A stretch of 64,000 bases of DNA, taken from positions 124,001 to 188,000 of the forward strand of contig JBIQHD010000004.1 in NCBI GenBank assembly GCA_044508835.1, read 5' to 3'. Below the pieces are notes generated by a model that worked only from the letters and a program-made list of their open reading frames with translations, was not told where the DNA came from and ran no database searches. Within the stretch, counting starts at the first letter, position 1. Every line of letters begins with the position of its first letter. This stretch comes from JAKFDI01 sp044508835. Lineage in GTDB: Bacteria; Pseudomonadota; Gammaproteobacteria; Burkholderiales; Burkholderiaceae_C. Positions 24,368-33,392 of the stretch are shown one piece after another. The translations under genes were made by a program, and so were the position numbers.

Positions 24368-25858
24368 ATGGTTGCCTTGAGCGATAGCGTTGCGTGGTGG
24401 GCGCGTACCGAACCGCAGCGCACGGCCCTCGTTTACGACGGCCAGCGCGTGTCCTACGGTGAACTGCAGCGCCGCGTCGCGTCCGGCGCCGGCCTGCTCG
24501 CTGACCGCGGCGTGAAGCCGGGCCAGGTGGTGGCGCTGCTGATGAAGAACAGTGCCGCCTTCATCGAGCTGGCGCTGGCCGTGAGCCACGCGGGCGCCGT
24601 GCTGCTGCCCGTCAACTACCGGCTCGGTGCCGAGGAGGTGGCCTACATCGTGGGCCATGCCGGCGCGGTGCTCATGTTCGTGGACGAGGAACTGCAGGCC
24701 TCGGCGGGCGGCTGCGAGGTCGTCGTCGTGGATGCCGCCGCCCAGGCCGACAGCAGCCGCCTCGCCGCAGGCACCACACCGAGCGCCTGTGCCCACCCCA
24801 GCCACCCGGACGACCTGTACCGCCTGATGTACACCTCGGGCACGACCGACCGGCCCAAGGGCGTGATGCACACCCATGCCAACGCGGCGTGGAAGAACCT
24901 GGATCACATCGCCGCGCTCGGCCTCACGCGCGAGGAGCGGCTGCTCGTGGTCGGCCCGCTCTATCACGTGGGTGCCTTCGACCTGCCGGGCGTGGCGGTG
25001 CTGATGGTCGGCGGGCTGCTGGCCGTGCAGCGCGACTTCGAGCCCGAGGCGGCGCTGGCGCTGATCGAGCGCGAGCGCCTGACCGGTGGCTGGATGGCGC
25101 CGGTGATGCTCAATCGCTCGCTGGCGCTCGAAGGCCGCGAGCGCTTCGACCTGTCGAGCCTTCGCTGGCTGATCGGCGGCGGCGAGCGCACGCCGGAGGA
25201 GCGCATCCGCGAGTTCGGCACGCTGTTCACCCACGCGCGCTACATCGATGCCTACGGCCTCACCGAGAGCTGCTCGGGCGACACGCTGATGGAAGCCGGC
25301 CGCGAGATCGAGAAGATCGGCTCCACCGGCCGCGCCCTGGCCCACGTGCAGATCGAGATCCGCGACGACGACGGCCGTGCGCTGCCCGCGGGCGAGACGG
25401 GCGAGATCTGCCTGCGTGGCCCCAAGGTCACGCGCGGCTACTGGCAGGACACTGGCAAGACCGCGGCCAGCTTCTTCGGCGAGTGGTTTCGCACCGGCGA
25501 CGTGGGCCACCTGGACGCCGAAGGCTTTCTCTACCTCACCGACCGCAAGAAGGACATGATCATCAGCGGCGGCGAGAACATCGCCTCGTCCGAGGTGGAG
25601 CGCGTGCTCTACCAGCTGCCGCAGGTGGCCGAGGCCGCGGCCATCGGCCTGCCCGACGAGCGCTGGGGCGAGCGCGTCACCGCGGTGGTGGTGCTGCGAC
25701 CGGACACCTCGCTCACCCAGGAGCAGTTGCGCGCGCATTGCGATGGCCGGCTCGGCGGATTCAAGACGCCCAAGCAGCTCGTGATCCGCGAGACGCTGCC
25801 GCGCAACCCATCGGGCAAGGTGCTCAAGCGCGTGCTGCGCGACGAGTTGGCCGCATGA
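24368..25858 (+). CDS. AMP-forming acyl-CoA ligase
   Basis: A 496-residue adenylate-forming enzyme. Motifs: the phosphate loop YTSGTTDRPKGVMHTH (about 155-170), AYGLTESCSGDT, GEICLRGPKVTRGYWQD, FRTGDVGHLDAEGFLYLTDRKKDMIISGGENIASSEVE, and the catalytic Lys of the C-terminal domain in NPSGKVLKRVLRDEL. It joins an organic acid to CoA at the cost of ATP to AMP. The cluster also has an NDP-forming synthetase, so two acids, or an original and a recycled one, may be activated by different chemistry. Substrate not deducible. Confidence 0.9.
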   Translation: MVALSDSVAWWARTEPQRTALVYDGQRVSYGELQRRVASGAGLLADRGVKPGQVVALLMKNSAAFIELALAVSHAGAVLLPVNYRLGAEEVAYIVGHAGAVLMFVDEELQASAGGCEVVVVDAAAQADSSRLAAGTTPSACAHPSHPDDLYRLMYTSGTTDRPKGVMHTHANAAWKNLDHIAALGLTREERLLVVGPLYHVGAFDLPGVAVLMVGGLLAVQRDFEPEAALALIERERLTGGWMAPVMLNRSLALEGRERFDLSSLRWLIGGGERTPEERIREFGTLFTHARYIDAYGLTESCSGDTLMEAGREIEKIGSTGRALAHVQIEIRDDDGRALPAGETGEICLRGPKVTRGYWQDTGKTAASFFGEWFRTGDVGHLDAEGFLYLTDRKKDMIISGGENIASSEVERVLYQLPQVAEAAAIGLPDERWGERVTAVVVLRPDTSLTQEQLRAHCDGRLGGFKTPKQLVIRETLPRNPSGKVLKRVLRDELAA

Positions 25859-25889
25859 GCCGGCGTTTCGATCCGACCTGGAGACCGAC

Positions 25890-26675
25890 ATGACATTGCC
25901 CATCGACCTTGCCGGCAAGACCGCACTCGTGACCGGCGGCGCCAGCGGCATCGGCCTCGCCTGCGCCACGCTGCTGGCCGCGGCCGGGGCGCGGGTGGTC
26001 GTCGCCGACAAGAACGGCGAAGCGGCGGTGGCGGCGGCATCGTCCATCGGCGGCATCGACGTGGCGGTCGATGTCGGCGACGAAGCCTCGGTCGATGCGG
26101 CGGCGCAGCAGGTCGCCGCGAAAGTCGGTGCGGTGGACGTGCTCGTCAACTGCGCCGGCGTGCTGCAGCGCACGCTGCCGCCGGACCGGCTGAGCCTGCG
26201 CGAATGGGACTTCGTCGCGCGCATCGACCTGCGCGGCACCTACCTGTGCTGCGCGCGCTTCGGCAGCGCCATGGCCGAGCGCGGCACGGGCGCGATCGTC
26301 AACATCGCGTCAGTGGCCGGCATGCGCTCCGGCCCACTGCATTCGTACGGCCCGGCCAAGGCCGGCGTCATCAGCCTGACCGAATGCCTGGCCGGTGAAT
26401 GGGGGCCGAAGGGCGTGCGCGTGAACTGCGTGTCGCCCGGCTTCACGCAGACACCGGCGCTCGACCGGGGCTTCGCCACGCAGACGCTGGATGCGCAGGC
26501 ACTGGCGCAGAACGCGGCGCTGGGCCGGCTGGTGTCGGCCGACGAGATCGCGCGTGCGGTGGTATTCCTTGCGTCCGACTGGGCCTCGGCCATCACCGGC
26601 GTGAACCTGGCCGTGGACGCCGGGCACCTCGTCGCCGGCTCCTGGGCGAGCTACGGGGGCTTGCGGCAGGGCTGA
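25890..26675 (+). CDS. Short-chain dehydrogenase/reductase
   Basis: A 261-residue SDR. The cofactor motif is TGGASGIG (about residues 16-23), an acidic residue after beta strand 2 (VVADKNGE) favours NAD, NCAGV is the NAG-type motif, and the catalytic Ser-Tyr-Lys set is in NIASVAGMRSGPLHSYGPAKAG. It lies 31 bp downstream of the CoA ligase. In this context it may oxidise a hydroxyacyl-CoA or a hydroxy acid of the pathway, but the family is too broad to say. The rest of the transcript ends at a cluster of REP-like palindromes. Confidence 0.88.
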   Translation: MTLPIDLAGKTALVTGGASGIGLACATLLAAAGARVVVADKNGEAAVAAASSIGGIDVAVDVGDEASVDAAAQQVAAKVGAVDVLVNCAGVLQRTLPPDRLSLREWDFVARIDLRGTYLCCARFGSAMAERGTGAIVNIASVAGMRSGPLHSYGPAKAGVISLTECLAGEWGPKGVRVNCVSPGFTQTPALDRGFATQTLDAQALAQNAALGRLVSADEIARAVVFLASDWASAITGVNLAVDAGHLVAGSWASYGGLRQG

Positions 26676-26719
26676 ACGCCGGCCGCACGGGGTGGCGGTA
26701 CTGCTCAATCGCCAAACAA

Positions 26720-26811
26720 CCGTTCGCCCTGAGCTTGTCGAAGGGCTTGGGCTGAGCCTGTCGAAGCCCCTGCTGCGCACGCGCACTTCGACGGGCTCAG
26801 TGCGAGCGGTT
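26720..26811. repeat. REP-like palindrome cluster
   Basis: Three copies of a common bacterial intergenic palindrome lie between convergent genes: CGTTCGCCCTGAGCTTGTCG with AAGGGC (from 26720), GGCTGAGCCTGTCGAAGCCC (26750-26769), and an inverted copy CACTTCGACGGGCTCAGTG (26784-26802). They can fold into stem-loops and may terminate or protect both transcripts. The family is widespread in proteobacteria. Confidence 0.8.
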
Positions 26812-26839
26812 TTCAGGGGCAGCTCCTTGTTTCTGTTCG

Positions 26840-27817
26840 CTACTTCTGCGCCAACCCCAGGCGATCGATCAGCGCCTTCTCCTTGGCGTAGGTCTGCGTC
26901 GCCCACTGGCGGTAGTCGTTGCCGCTGCGGTACCACGCCTCCTGGCTCATCTGGTCCATGAAGGCCTGGTTCTTCGGGTCCTCGACGGCCTTCTTGAACG
27001 CATCGTGCAACGCCTGCACGACCGCCGGCTCCATGCCCTTCGGGCCGGCGATGCCGTAGGGCGAGTTGCTGGCGATGTCGTAGCCGAGCGAGCGTGCGGT
27101 CGGTGCGGTCGGCCAGCGCTTGGTCGGGTTCTCGCCGAAGGTGACCAGCAGCCGCATCTGTCCGGCGTCGACGAGCTTGTCCCAGCTCGTGGCGTCGCTC
27201 GCGCCCATCACGTGGCCGCCGAGCACGGCCTGCAGCAGCGCGGCGCTGCCCTTGAACGGCACATGGTTGAGCTGCACCTTGGCCGCAGCGGCCACTTCCT
27301 CCATCAGCAGGTGGGGGCTGGTGCCCAGGCCCGCGGAGCCGAAGTCGACCTTGCCCGGTTGCGCGCGCGCCGCGGCAACGTACTCGTCGAAGGTCTTGAA
27401 GGGCGAGTCGGCCTTGACGACGAAACCGAAGGTGTAGCCCGACAGGCCGCAGATGAAGGTGAAGTCGTCGACGGGATGCCAGTTCACCTTCTGCATGTGC
27501 GGATAGCGAAGCATGCCCAGCGGGTACTGCGCGATGGTGTAGCCGTCGGGCGCCGCCGAGCGCGCCATGCTGCCGGGTGCGAGCGTGCCGCCCGCGCCCG
27601 GCTTGTTCTCGACCACGATGGGCTGGCCCAGGTGCGCGCTCGCCAGCTCGGCGATGAGGCGCAGGTGCCGGTCGGAGGCGCCGCCGGCCGGCCAGGGGAC
27701 GAGCAGCGTGATCGGCTTGGTGGGCCGCCAGCTTTGCGCGCGCGCCTGCCCGATGGGCGCCAGCATCGCGATCGCGCTTGCGGCGAGCAGCCTGCGGCGT
27801 GCGGTGGAAGTTGTCAT
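26840..27817 (-). CDS. Bug-family periplasmic solute-binding protein, second of the cluster
   Basis: A 325-residue receptor with an Arg-rich N-terminus (TARRRLLAAS) and a signal peptide ending near QARAQS. Bug features are ITLLVPWPAGGASDRHLRLIAELA, VENKPGAGGTLAPGSMA, and NHVPFKGSAALLQAVLGGHV. It is divergent enough from the receptor at 22068 to suggest another ligand. The gene follows the class III CoA-transferase gene on the same strand (38 bp apart), which suggests the two handle one compound: uptake, then CoA transfer. No membrane transporter genes accompany it. Confidence 0.9.
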   Translation of the reverse strand: MTTSTARRRLLAASAIAMLAPIGQARAQSWRPTKPITLLVPWPAGGASDRHLRLIAELASAHLGQPIVVENKPGAGGTLAPGSMARSAAPDGYTIAQYPLGMLRYPHMQKVNWHPVDDFTFICGLSGYTFGFVVKADSPFKTFDEYVAAARAQPGKVDFGSAGLGTSPHLLMEEVAAAAKVQLNHVPFKGSAALLQAVLGGHVMGASDATSWDKLVDAGQMRLLVTFGENPTKRWPTAPTARSLGYDIASNSPYGIAGPKGMEPAVVQALHDAFKKAVEDPKNQAFMDQMSQEAWYRSGNDYRQWATQTYAKEKALIDRLGLAQK

Positions 27818-27855
27818 CGTCGTCTCCTGTGTCGTTGTGATGAAAAGATCGGCGT

Positions 27856-29055
27856 TCAGATCACGCCCGCGGTTTCGAGTGCGGCCAGCCGGGCGTCGTC
27901 CAGCGCGAGCAATTCGCGCAGCACGTCCTGCGTGCCTTCGCCCAGCCCCGGCGGCGGCCGGCGCACCGGCAGGCGTTCGCCGTCGAACCGGTAGGGCGGG
28001 GCGAACACGTGGGCATGCCCCGCCTGGGGATGCGGCTGCTCGGTGACGAGGCCGCCGCGCGTCGCGCGCGGCGATGTCAGTGCGTCATGCAGGCTCAGCA
28101 CTTCGCCGCAGGGAATGCCGGCCGCGGCCAGCCGCTGCAGCAGCAAGGCGCGCGGGCGCGCGCGCAGTTCGCGATGGAGTTCCGCCACCAGCGCGTCGCG
28201 GTTCCTGCCGCGCGCGAGATTGGTCTTGAAGCGCTCGTCGTCCGCGATGTCGGGGCGCTCGATGACCTCACGGCAGAAGCGCGCGAACTGCGCGTTGTTG
28301 CCCACCGTGATGACCAGCGGGCCATCGGCGGCGTCGAACACGCCGTAGGGAACGATCGACGGATGCGAATTGCCGTAGCGCGGCGGGTCCTTGCGCATCA
28401 GCAGCGACTCGAGCCCGTAGTAGGCGGTGACCATCAGGCCGCAATCGAACAGCGCCATCTCGATGTGCCGCCCCTGCCCGGTGCGCTCGCGCTCGAACAG
28501 CGCGGCCAGCACGGCCTGCGCGGCATACATGCCGGTCACCATGTCCACCACGGCCACGCCGAACTTGAGCGGCGGCTGGCTGGCCTCGCCGTTGAGCGCC
28601 ATCAGGCCCGCCTCGCCCTGCACCACGAGGTCATAGCCGGGGCGCGCGGCTTCCGGCCCGGTGGGGTCGTAGCCGGCGATCGAGCAGTAGATGACGTCGG
28701 GCCGCACCGCTTGCACCTGCTCATACGCCAGGCCCATCTTCCGGGTGCTGCCGAACTTGAAGTTGTGCAGCACCACGTCGCATTGGCTTGCCAGGTCGCG
28801 CACCAGCTGCTGGCCGTCGGCGCTGTGCAGGTCGATGGTGACCGACCGCTTGTTCCGGTTCATGCTGTTGAAGTAGGGCGTCTCGGTCGTGCCGATGCGC
28901 AGGCCCCAGTCGCGCGTGTCGTCGCCTCTTTCCGGGTGCTCGACCTTGATGACTTCGGCGCCGAGGTCGCCGAGCGTCATGCCGCACAACGGGCCGGCCA
29001 GGACCCTCGAAAGGTCCAGTACTCGCACGCCTGCCAAGGGAAGCTTCGCGTTCAT
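27856..29055 (-). CDS. Class III CoA-transferase (CaiB/BaiF family)
   Basis: A 399-residue enzyme that moves CoA between carboxylic acids. The N-terminus LAGVRVLDLSRVLAGPLCGMTLGDLGAEVIKVEHPERGDDTR is diagnostic. The nucleophilic Asp is expected in the segment ARPGYDLVVQGEAGLM (about residue 142). The C-terminal third carries RFDGERLPVRRPPPGLGEGT, as in family members. It sits upstream of a Bug receptor gene and diverges from an AraC-type regulator gene, whose product is the obvious candidate for control. Donor and acceptor acids are unknown. Confidence 0.92.
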   Translation of the reverse strand: MNAKLPLAGVRVLDLSRVLAGPLCGMTLGDLGAEVIKVEHPERGDDTRDWGLRIGTTETPYFNSMNRNKRSVTIDLHSADGQQLVRDLASQCDVVLHNFKFGSTRKMGLAYEQVQAVRPDVIYCSIAGYDPTGPEAARPGYDLVVQGEAGLMALNGEASQPPLKFGVAVVDMVTGMYAAQAVLAALFERERTGQGRHIEMALFDCGLMVTAYYGLESLLMRKDPPRYGNSHPSIVPYGVFDAADGPLVITVGNNAQFARFCREVIERPDIADDERFKTNLARGRNRDALVAELHRELRARPRALLLQRLAAAGIPCGEVLSLHDALTSPRATRGGLVTEQPHPQAGHAHVFAPPYRFDGERLPVRRPPPGLGEGTQDVLRELLALDDARLAALETAGVI

Positions 29056-29155
29056 GTCCTGCGCCGGAGATCACGGCAGCGTCTGCACTCAGCGCGGCTG
29101 CAAAGCCGGCGAGGAGCGCCGGGATGTCGCCGCACAGCCTTCATTTCATGCATTC

Positions 29156-29182
29156 GCCATAGAGAATTGGTTTCGCTATGGC
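29156..29182. promoter_or_regulatory. Inverted repeat in the CoA-transferase/AraC divergent region
   Basis: The 267-bp space between the leftward CoA-transferase gene and the rightward AraC gene is AT-richer than its surroundings. It holds GCCATAG (29156-29162) and CTATGGC (29176-29182), perfect complementary arms 13 bp apart, so the centres are about two helical turns from each other. This is a plausible operator for the AraC protein or another regulator. No convincing -35/-10 pair was identified. Confidence 0.4.
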
Positions 29183-29322
29183 AAACTGTGGGCATTCAGG
29201 GCGCTGATGTCAAGGACGATCACCTCACACCAGCAGGCCGGGGTCGAACACCGAATACAAGCTATTGATGCTTCGCAACCAGACTTTTCGATCACTTCCG
29301 TTCGCTTGCTCTCACGATTGGA

Positions 29323-30363
29323 ATGATGGACAGCGCCGCTGGCAACGCGAAAGCGACCCCCACTCTTTCATCTGCCTGGGTCACGGGCGTGATCAGGCTT
29401 TTCAGATCCGTCGGGTTGGACACGGCAAACCTTTTCCGGGAGGCCGGACTCGATCTCGCTGAAGTCTCGAACCCGGATGCACGGTTCGAGGCAGACCGCA
29501 TCAGTCGTTTGTGGGAACTGGCTGTTGCTCGCTCCGGTGACCAGAACCTTGGGTTGGCCACCCCGGACATGGCTCATCCGGGAAGTGTTGACGTCATCGT
29601 TCACGTGATGATGACGTGCCCGAACCTGATCTCTGCGGTCGAGCGCTTGGTGCGCTACATGCGCATCGTGAGCGACGTCGCCGAACTCCGGCTCGTCCAC
29701 CGCGGGAACAGCTACGGCCTGTCAATGCATCTGGTCGGCATGGAACACCCTGTCCCGCGGGCCAGGCTGGACTTCATGGTCGTGACCCTGCTCAACATTC
29801 TTCGTTGGTTGACCGGTTTGAACCTGCGCCCGGAGAAGGTCGAACTCCCCTATCCGGAGCCCGCCGATCTGGAGGCTTATCGACTGGCGTTCCGGTGCCC
29901 GCTTCGGTTCGATGTCGCCATCTACCAGCTCCACTTCTCCGAAGCCGACATGACGGCGCCACTTCCCACGTCCAATCCGGCGCTCGCGGTGTTGAACGAT
30001 CAAGTGGCAAGCGAGCTCCTCAGCCGCATCGGGGCTCCGAGCATCGGGCCTCGAGTTCGGGACCACATCGTGCGGCGCTTGCCGGACGGCGACCCCTTGC
30101 GCGCGGACGTGGCAAGAGAGCTTGGACTGAGCGAGCGCACGCTGCACCGCCGGCTCCAGGACGAAGGCACCACGTTCAATGCGCTGGTGGAGTCGACGCG
30201 GCAGCGCCTGGCCGATCAATACCTCCGAACGAATGGCGTGTCGCTGTCCCAGGTGGCGTACATGCTCGGCTTCGCCGACCAGAGCACGTTCTTCCGTGCC
30301 TGCAAGCGCTGGTTCGGCACGTCCCCCGGCGACTACCGCGCCCGTCTCGCGAAGAGCGGGTAA
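29323..30363 (+). CDS. AraC-family transcriptional regulator (OruR/ArgR-like with N-terminal arabinose-binding-type domain)
   Basis: A 346-residue regulator. The N-terminal two thirds (RLFRSVGLDTANLFREAGLDLAEV ... DRISRLWELAVARSGDQNLG) is the effector domain of the OruR type. The C-terminal double helix-turn-helix is clear: VARELGLSERTLHRRLQDEGTTFNALVESTRQRLA and SLSQVAYMLGFADQSTFFRACKRWFGTSPGDYR. It may start at 29323 or at the second ATG, 29326. It diverges from the CoA-transferase gene, which it probably controls. GC is visibly lower than in the core genes on the right. Confidence 0.9.
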   Translation: MMDSAAGNAKATPTLSSAWVTGVIRLFRSVGLDTANLFREAGLDLAEVSNPDARFEADRISRLWELAVARSGDQNLGLATPDMAHPGSVDVIVHVMMTCPNLISAVERLVRYMRIVSDVAELRLVHRGNSYGLSMHLVGMEHPVPRARLDFMVVTLLNILRWLTGLNLRPEKVELPYPEPADLEAYRLAFRCPLRFDVAIYQLHFSEADMTAPLPTSNPALAVLNDQVASELLSRIGAPSIGPRVRDHIVRRLPDGDPLRADVARELGLSERTLHRRLQDEGTTFNALVESTRQRLADQYLRTNGVSLSQVAYMLGFADQSTFFRACKRWFGTSPGDYRARLAKSG

Positions 30364-30398
30364 TCGTCGGGAGCGAGACCAGACCGGTCGTCGCCGCC

Positions 30399-31166
30399 CT
30401 ATTGCGTCGCGCAGACGAAGCTGGCCGCCACGTTCACGTCGCCGCTGCCCGTGTACTTCGGCCAGGACGGGTACTCGCACAGCGGGCGCGTTCTGCCGGG
30501 CACGGCGAGCGTATCCGTCACGATGGGGTCCGCGGGCGCCGTGCCCTTTTCCACCCAATCCTCGAGCGCAGCGACCGAGTCCCACGATGCATTGAAGGCG
30601 GTGCCCGCGACGTGGGAGTAGCCGGGAACCTCGTAGTAGCGAACGAAGGTGCCAACGCCGTCGGGACCCATCGCCGTGCGCAATCGCCTCGTGTACTGCT
30701 GTGTCGAGCGCGCACTGACCAGCGCGTCGTGCGTGCCATGCAGGATGAGGAGCTTTCCGCCCTTGGCCTGGAACGCCGACAGGTCCGTCTCGTGAGCCTC
30801 CTGAACAGCGGACAGGGCGACGATCCGCGACTGCCATGGCCCGGGATTGGCGGGATCGACCGTCAACCAGTTGACGCCCGGATCGCGCGTGACGAAGTAC
30901 TTGAGCCACTGGTCCCAGAACGTGCTGCCGAACGGCGGAAAGCTCGATGGGGTCACTGGCGCCAGCGGATAGGCAGGCGCCACGGTGCCCAGCCCCACGA
31001 GCAGCGCCACCGGCTGCACGGCGGCCGGCGCACCGGGAATGCCGTAGTCACTGCCCCAGACGTTGAAACCTGGATGGCTCATCTCGCCGCTGGCGAGCGA
31101 ATAGCTCAGGTTCAGCGGTGAGTTGACGACCTTGAACGCATTGATCTGGGCATCCGACAGGCAGGT
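30399..31166 (-). pseudogene. Tannase/feruloyl esterase family, C-terminal fragment
   Basis: About 255 residues of the C-terminal half of a tannase-family hydrolase: CLSDAQINAFKVVNSP, HPGFNVWGSDYGIPG, the Asp of the triad in ILHGTHDALVS and the His in VPGYSHVAG. The nucleophile segment with the CS-type active-site Ser, and the signal peptide, would lie in the N-terminal half, which is missing. At about 31162-31166 the sequence switches to an integrase on the same strand in another frame, so the gene is truncated and has no start of its own. Intact proteins are about 500 residues or more. It marks the right boundary of the catabolic segment. Confidence 0.85.
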
Positions 31167-31923
31167 CGGAGATCTTCTTGATGACCGTCTTGGGCGCCGC
31201 CGCCTTCTCGGCATCACTCGAGGATTCGCTGCGGTGCCTGCGAACCGGCACGGCGTCCAGGAACGCCGACAGGTGCCGCGTCGTGATGTCGTGCACGAAC
31301 GGGTCGGCGCCAAGCGCCGGGTCCGCCGCTGCAAGGTGCGCTACGAGCGCTTTCAAGAGGTTGCGCTTGTCGCGTGCGGTGCGTGCCGACACCTCTGCCG
31401 TTGCCTGCTTGCTCGCGGCATACGTGTCGATGGCGGCCAACATGCGCATAGGCTGCGCCGGTCCTGCGCGAGACGCAGGCGACGGACCGCTCGGCGATGG
31501 CAGTTGGGCAGAGAGCGTGGCCAGCAGCCTCTGCAACTCCGCCAGCTGCTCGGGGTCCGTGCAGTTCGCAATGCGCATCATCGTGGCTGCACGCAGATCG
31601 GGAAGCTCGCGCATGGTGTGCACGAAGTTCTTTGCGTCTTCGGGGCCGTCGATGGTCAGGTCGCCGATGGTCCAACGCCTGATGTTCGAGAAGAGGGCGT
31701 CCACGATGAACTTCTTGTCGTGCAGGTGCTGATCGAGCGCGAGCCGGGCGTTGGCCCAGGCCGCGATCTGCCGTGCGCGCGCCGGATTCTTCGTTCGCAG
31801 CGAGCAGCAGGCCTCTGTACGTTTTCGACGTTCGGCGTCTCTACTTGAGGCCGAAACGACAATGCGAAGGTAGTAGGTGCCGCTGCGCTTGCGGTACAGG
31901 CGAGGTGTGGTGACGAAACCCAA
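31162..31923 (-). pseudogene. Tyrosine recombinase (integrase) N-terminal fragment
   Basis: Reading left from a TTG at 31923 (GFVTTPRLYRKRSGTYYLRIVV), the frame encodes the arm/N-terminal domain of a tRNA-targeting integrase, then the start of the core-binding domain up to KTVIKKISDL. There it fuses to the tannase fragment, sharing a few bases (ACCTG). The catalytic domain with the Arg-His-Arg-Tyr residues is absent, so it is inactive. No ATG start is present. It lies next to tRNA-Met, the usual place for an integrase, which marks this tRNA as the old insertion site of an integrative element. Confidence 0.82.
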
Positions 31924-31947
31924 GTGGGACCCCCAGGTGGGACCCCC
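31924..31947. repeat. Tandem GTGGGACCCCC pair beside the integrase start
   Basis: GTGGGACCCCC occurs at 31924-31934 and again at 31937-31947, a 13-bp period, between the integrase start and the tRNA terminator. Short repeats here could be arm-type integrase binding sites of the former attachment region. This is inference from position. Confidence 0.45.
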
Positions 31948-31953
31948 GGCAAG

Positions 31954-31987
31954 AAAAAAGGCTTGCAAGTCGTTGACTTACAAGCCT
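31954..31987 (-). terminator. Rho-independent terminator of tRNA-Met
   Basis: Arms 31959-31971 and 31975-31987 form a 13-bp stem with one G-U pair and a three-base loop. On the minus strand it is followed by six T residues (31954-31959, the last of them within the stem). It lies about 10 bases past the tRNA 3' end. Confidence 0.85.
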
Positions 31988-31996
31988 CTCGGGTTC

Positions 31997-32073
<77 letters not shown>

Positions 32074-32083
32074 TGAGCCGAAG

Positions 32084-32114
32084 ATTATATCCTGCGGGTC
32101 GGGGCGCTCGGCAA
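32084..32114 (-). promoter_or_regulatory. Promoter of tRNA-Met
   Basis: On the minus strand a perfect -10 TATAAT (32089-32084) lies 10 bases before the tRNA 5' end, with TTGCCG (32114-32109) as a likely -35 at a long spacing of 18-19 bp. The hexamers stand out in a GC-rich setting. Confidence 0.65.
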
Positions 32115-32197
32115 GCCCGTGCGGCCGCGAAAGCGCCGCCCGCCACGCGCCGCGCACGTCGCCACTCTCCCTTCACCGCCTCCTCCGCACGCTCCCG

Positions 32198-33391
<1,194 letters not shown>

Positions 33392-33392
33392 C

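Larger units (their letters stand above)
8595..31166. mobile_element. Probable catabolic genomic island bounded by chimeric junctions
   Basis: The 22.6-kb segment begins inside pcaI and ends inside a tannase gene, each lacking its 5' part. Each is fused to the 5' part of an unrelated gene pointing into the segment (LysR on the left, integrase on the right). The content is nearly all catabolic and regulatory, and by eye its base composition is a little less GC-rich than the core genes to the right. Its right side adjoins an integrase remnant at tRNA-Met. No flanking direct repeats, insertion sequence or transposase were seen at the ends, so the mechanism is open. A misassembly or deletion is an alternative. 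Confidence 0.45.

Noticed and set aside
31048..31968. Integrase reading frame starting at 31968 as an intact gene
   Set aside because: The start would lie inside the tRNA terminator, and the frame runs past the fusion point into tannase sequence in the wrong frame. Only the N-terminal part up to about 31162 is integrase.
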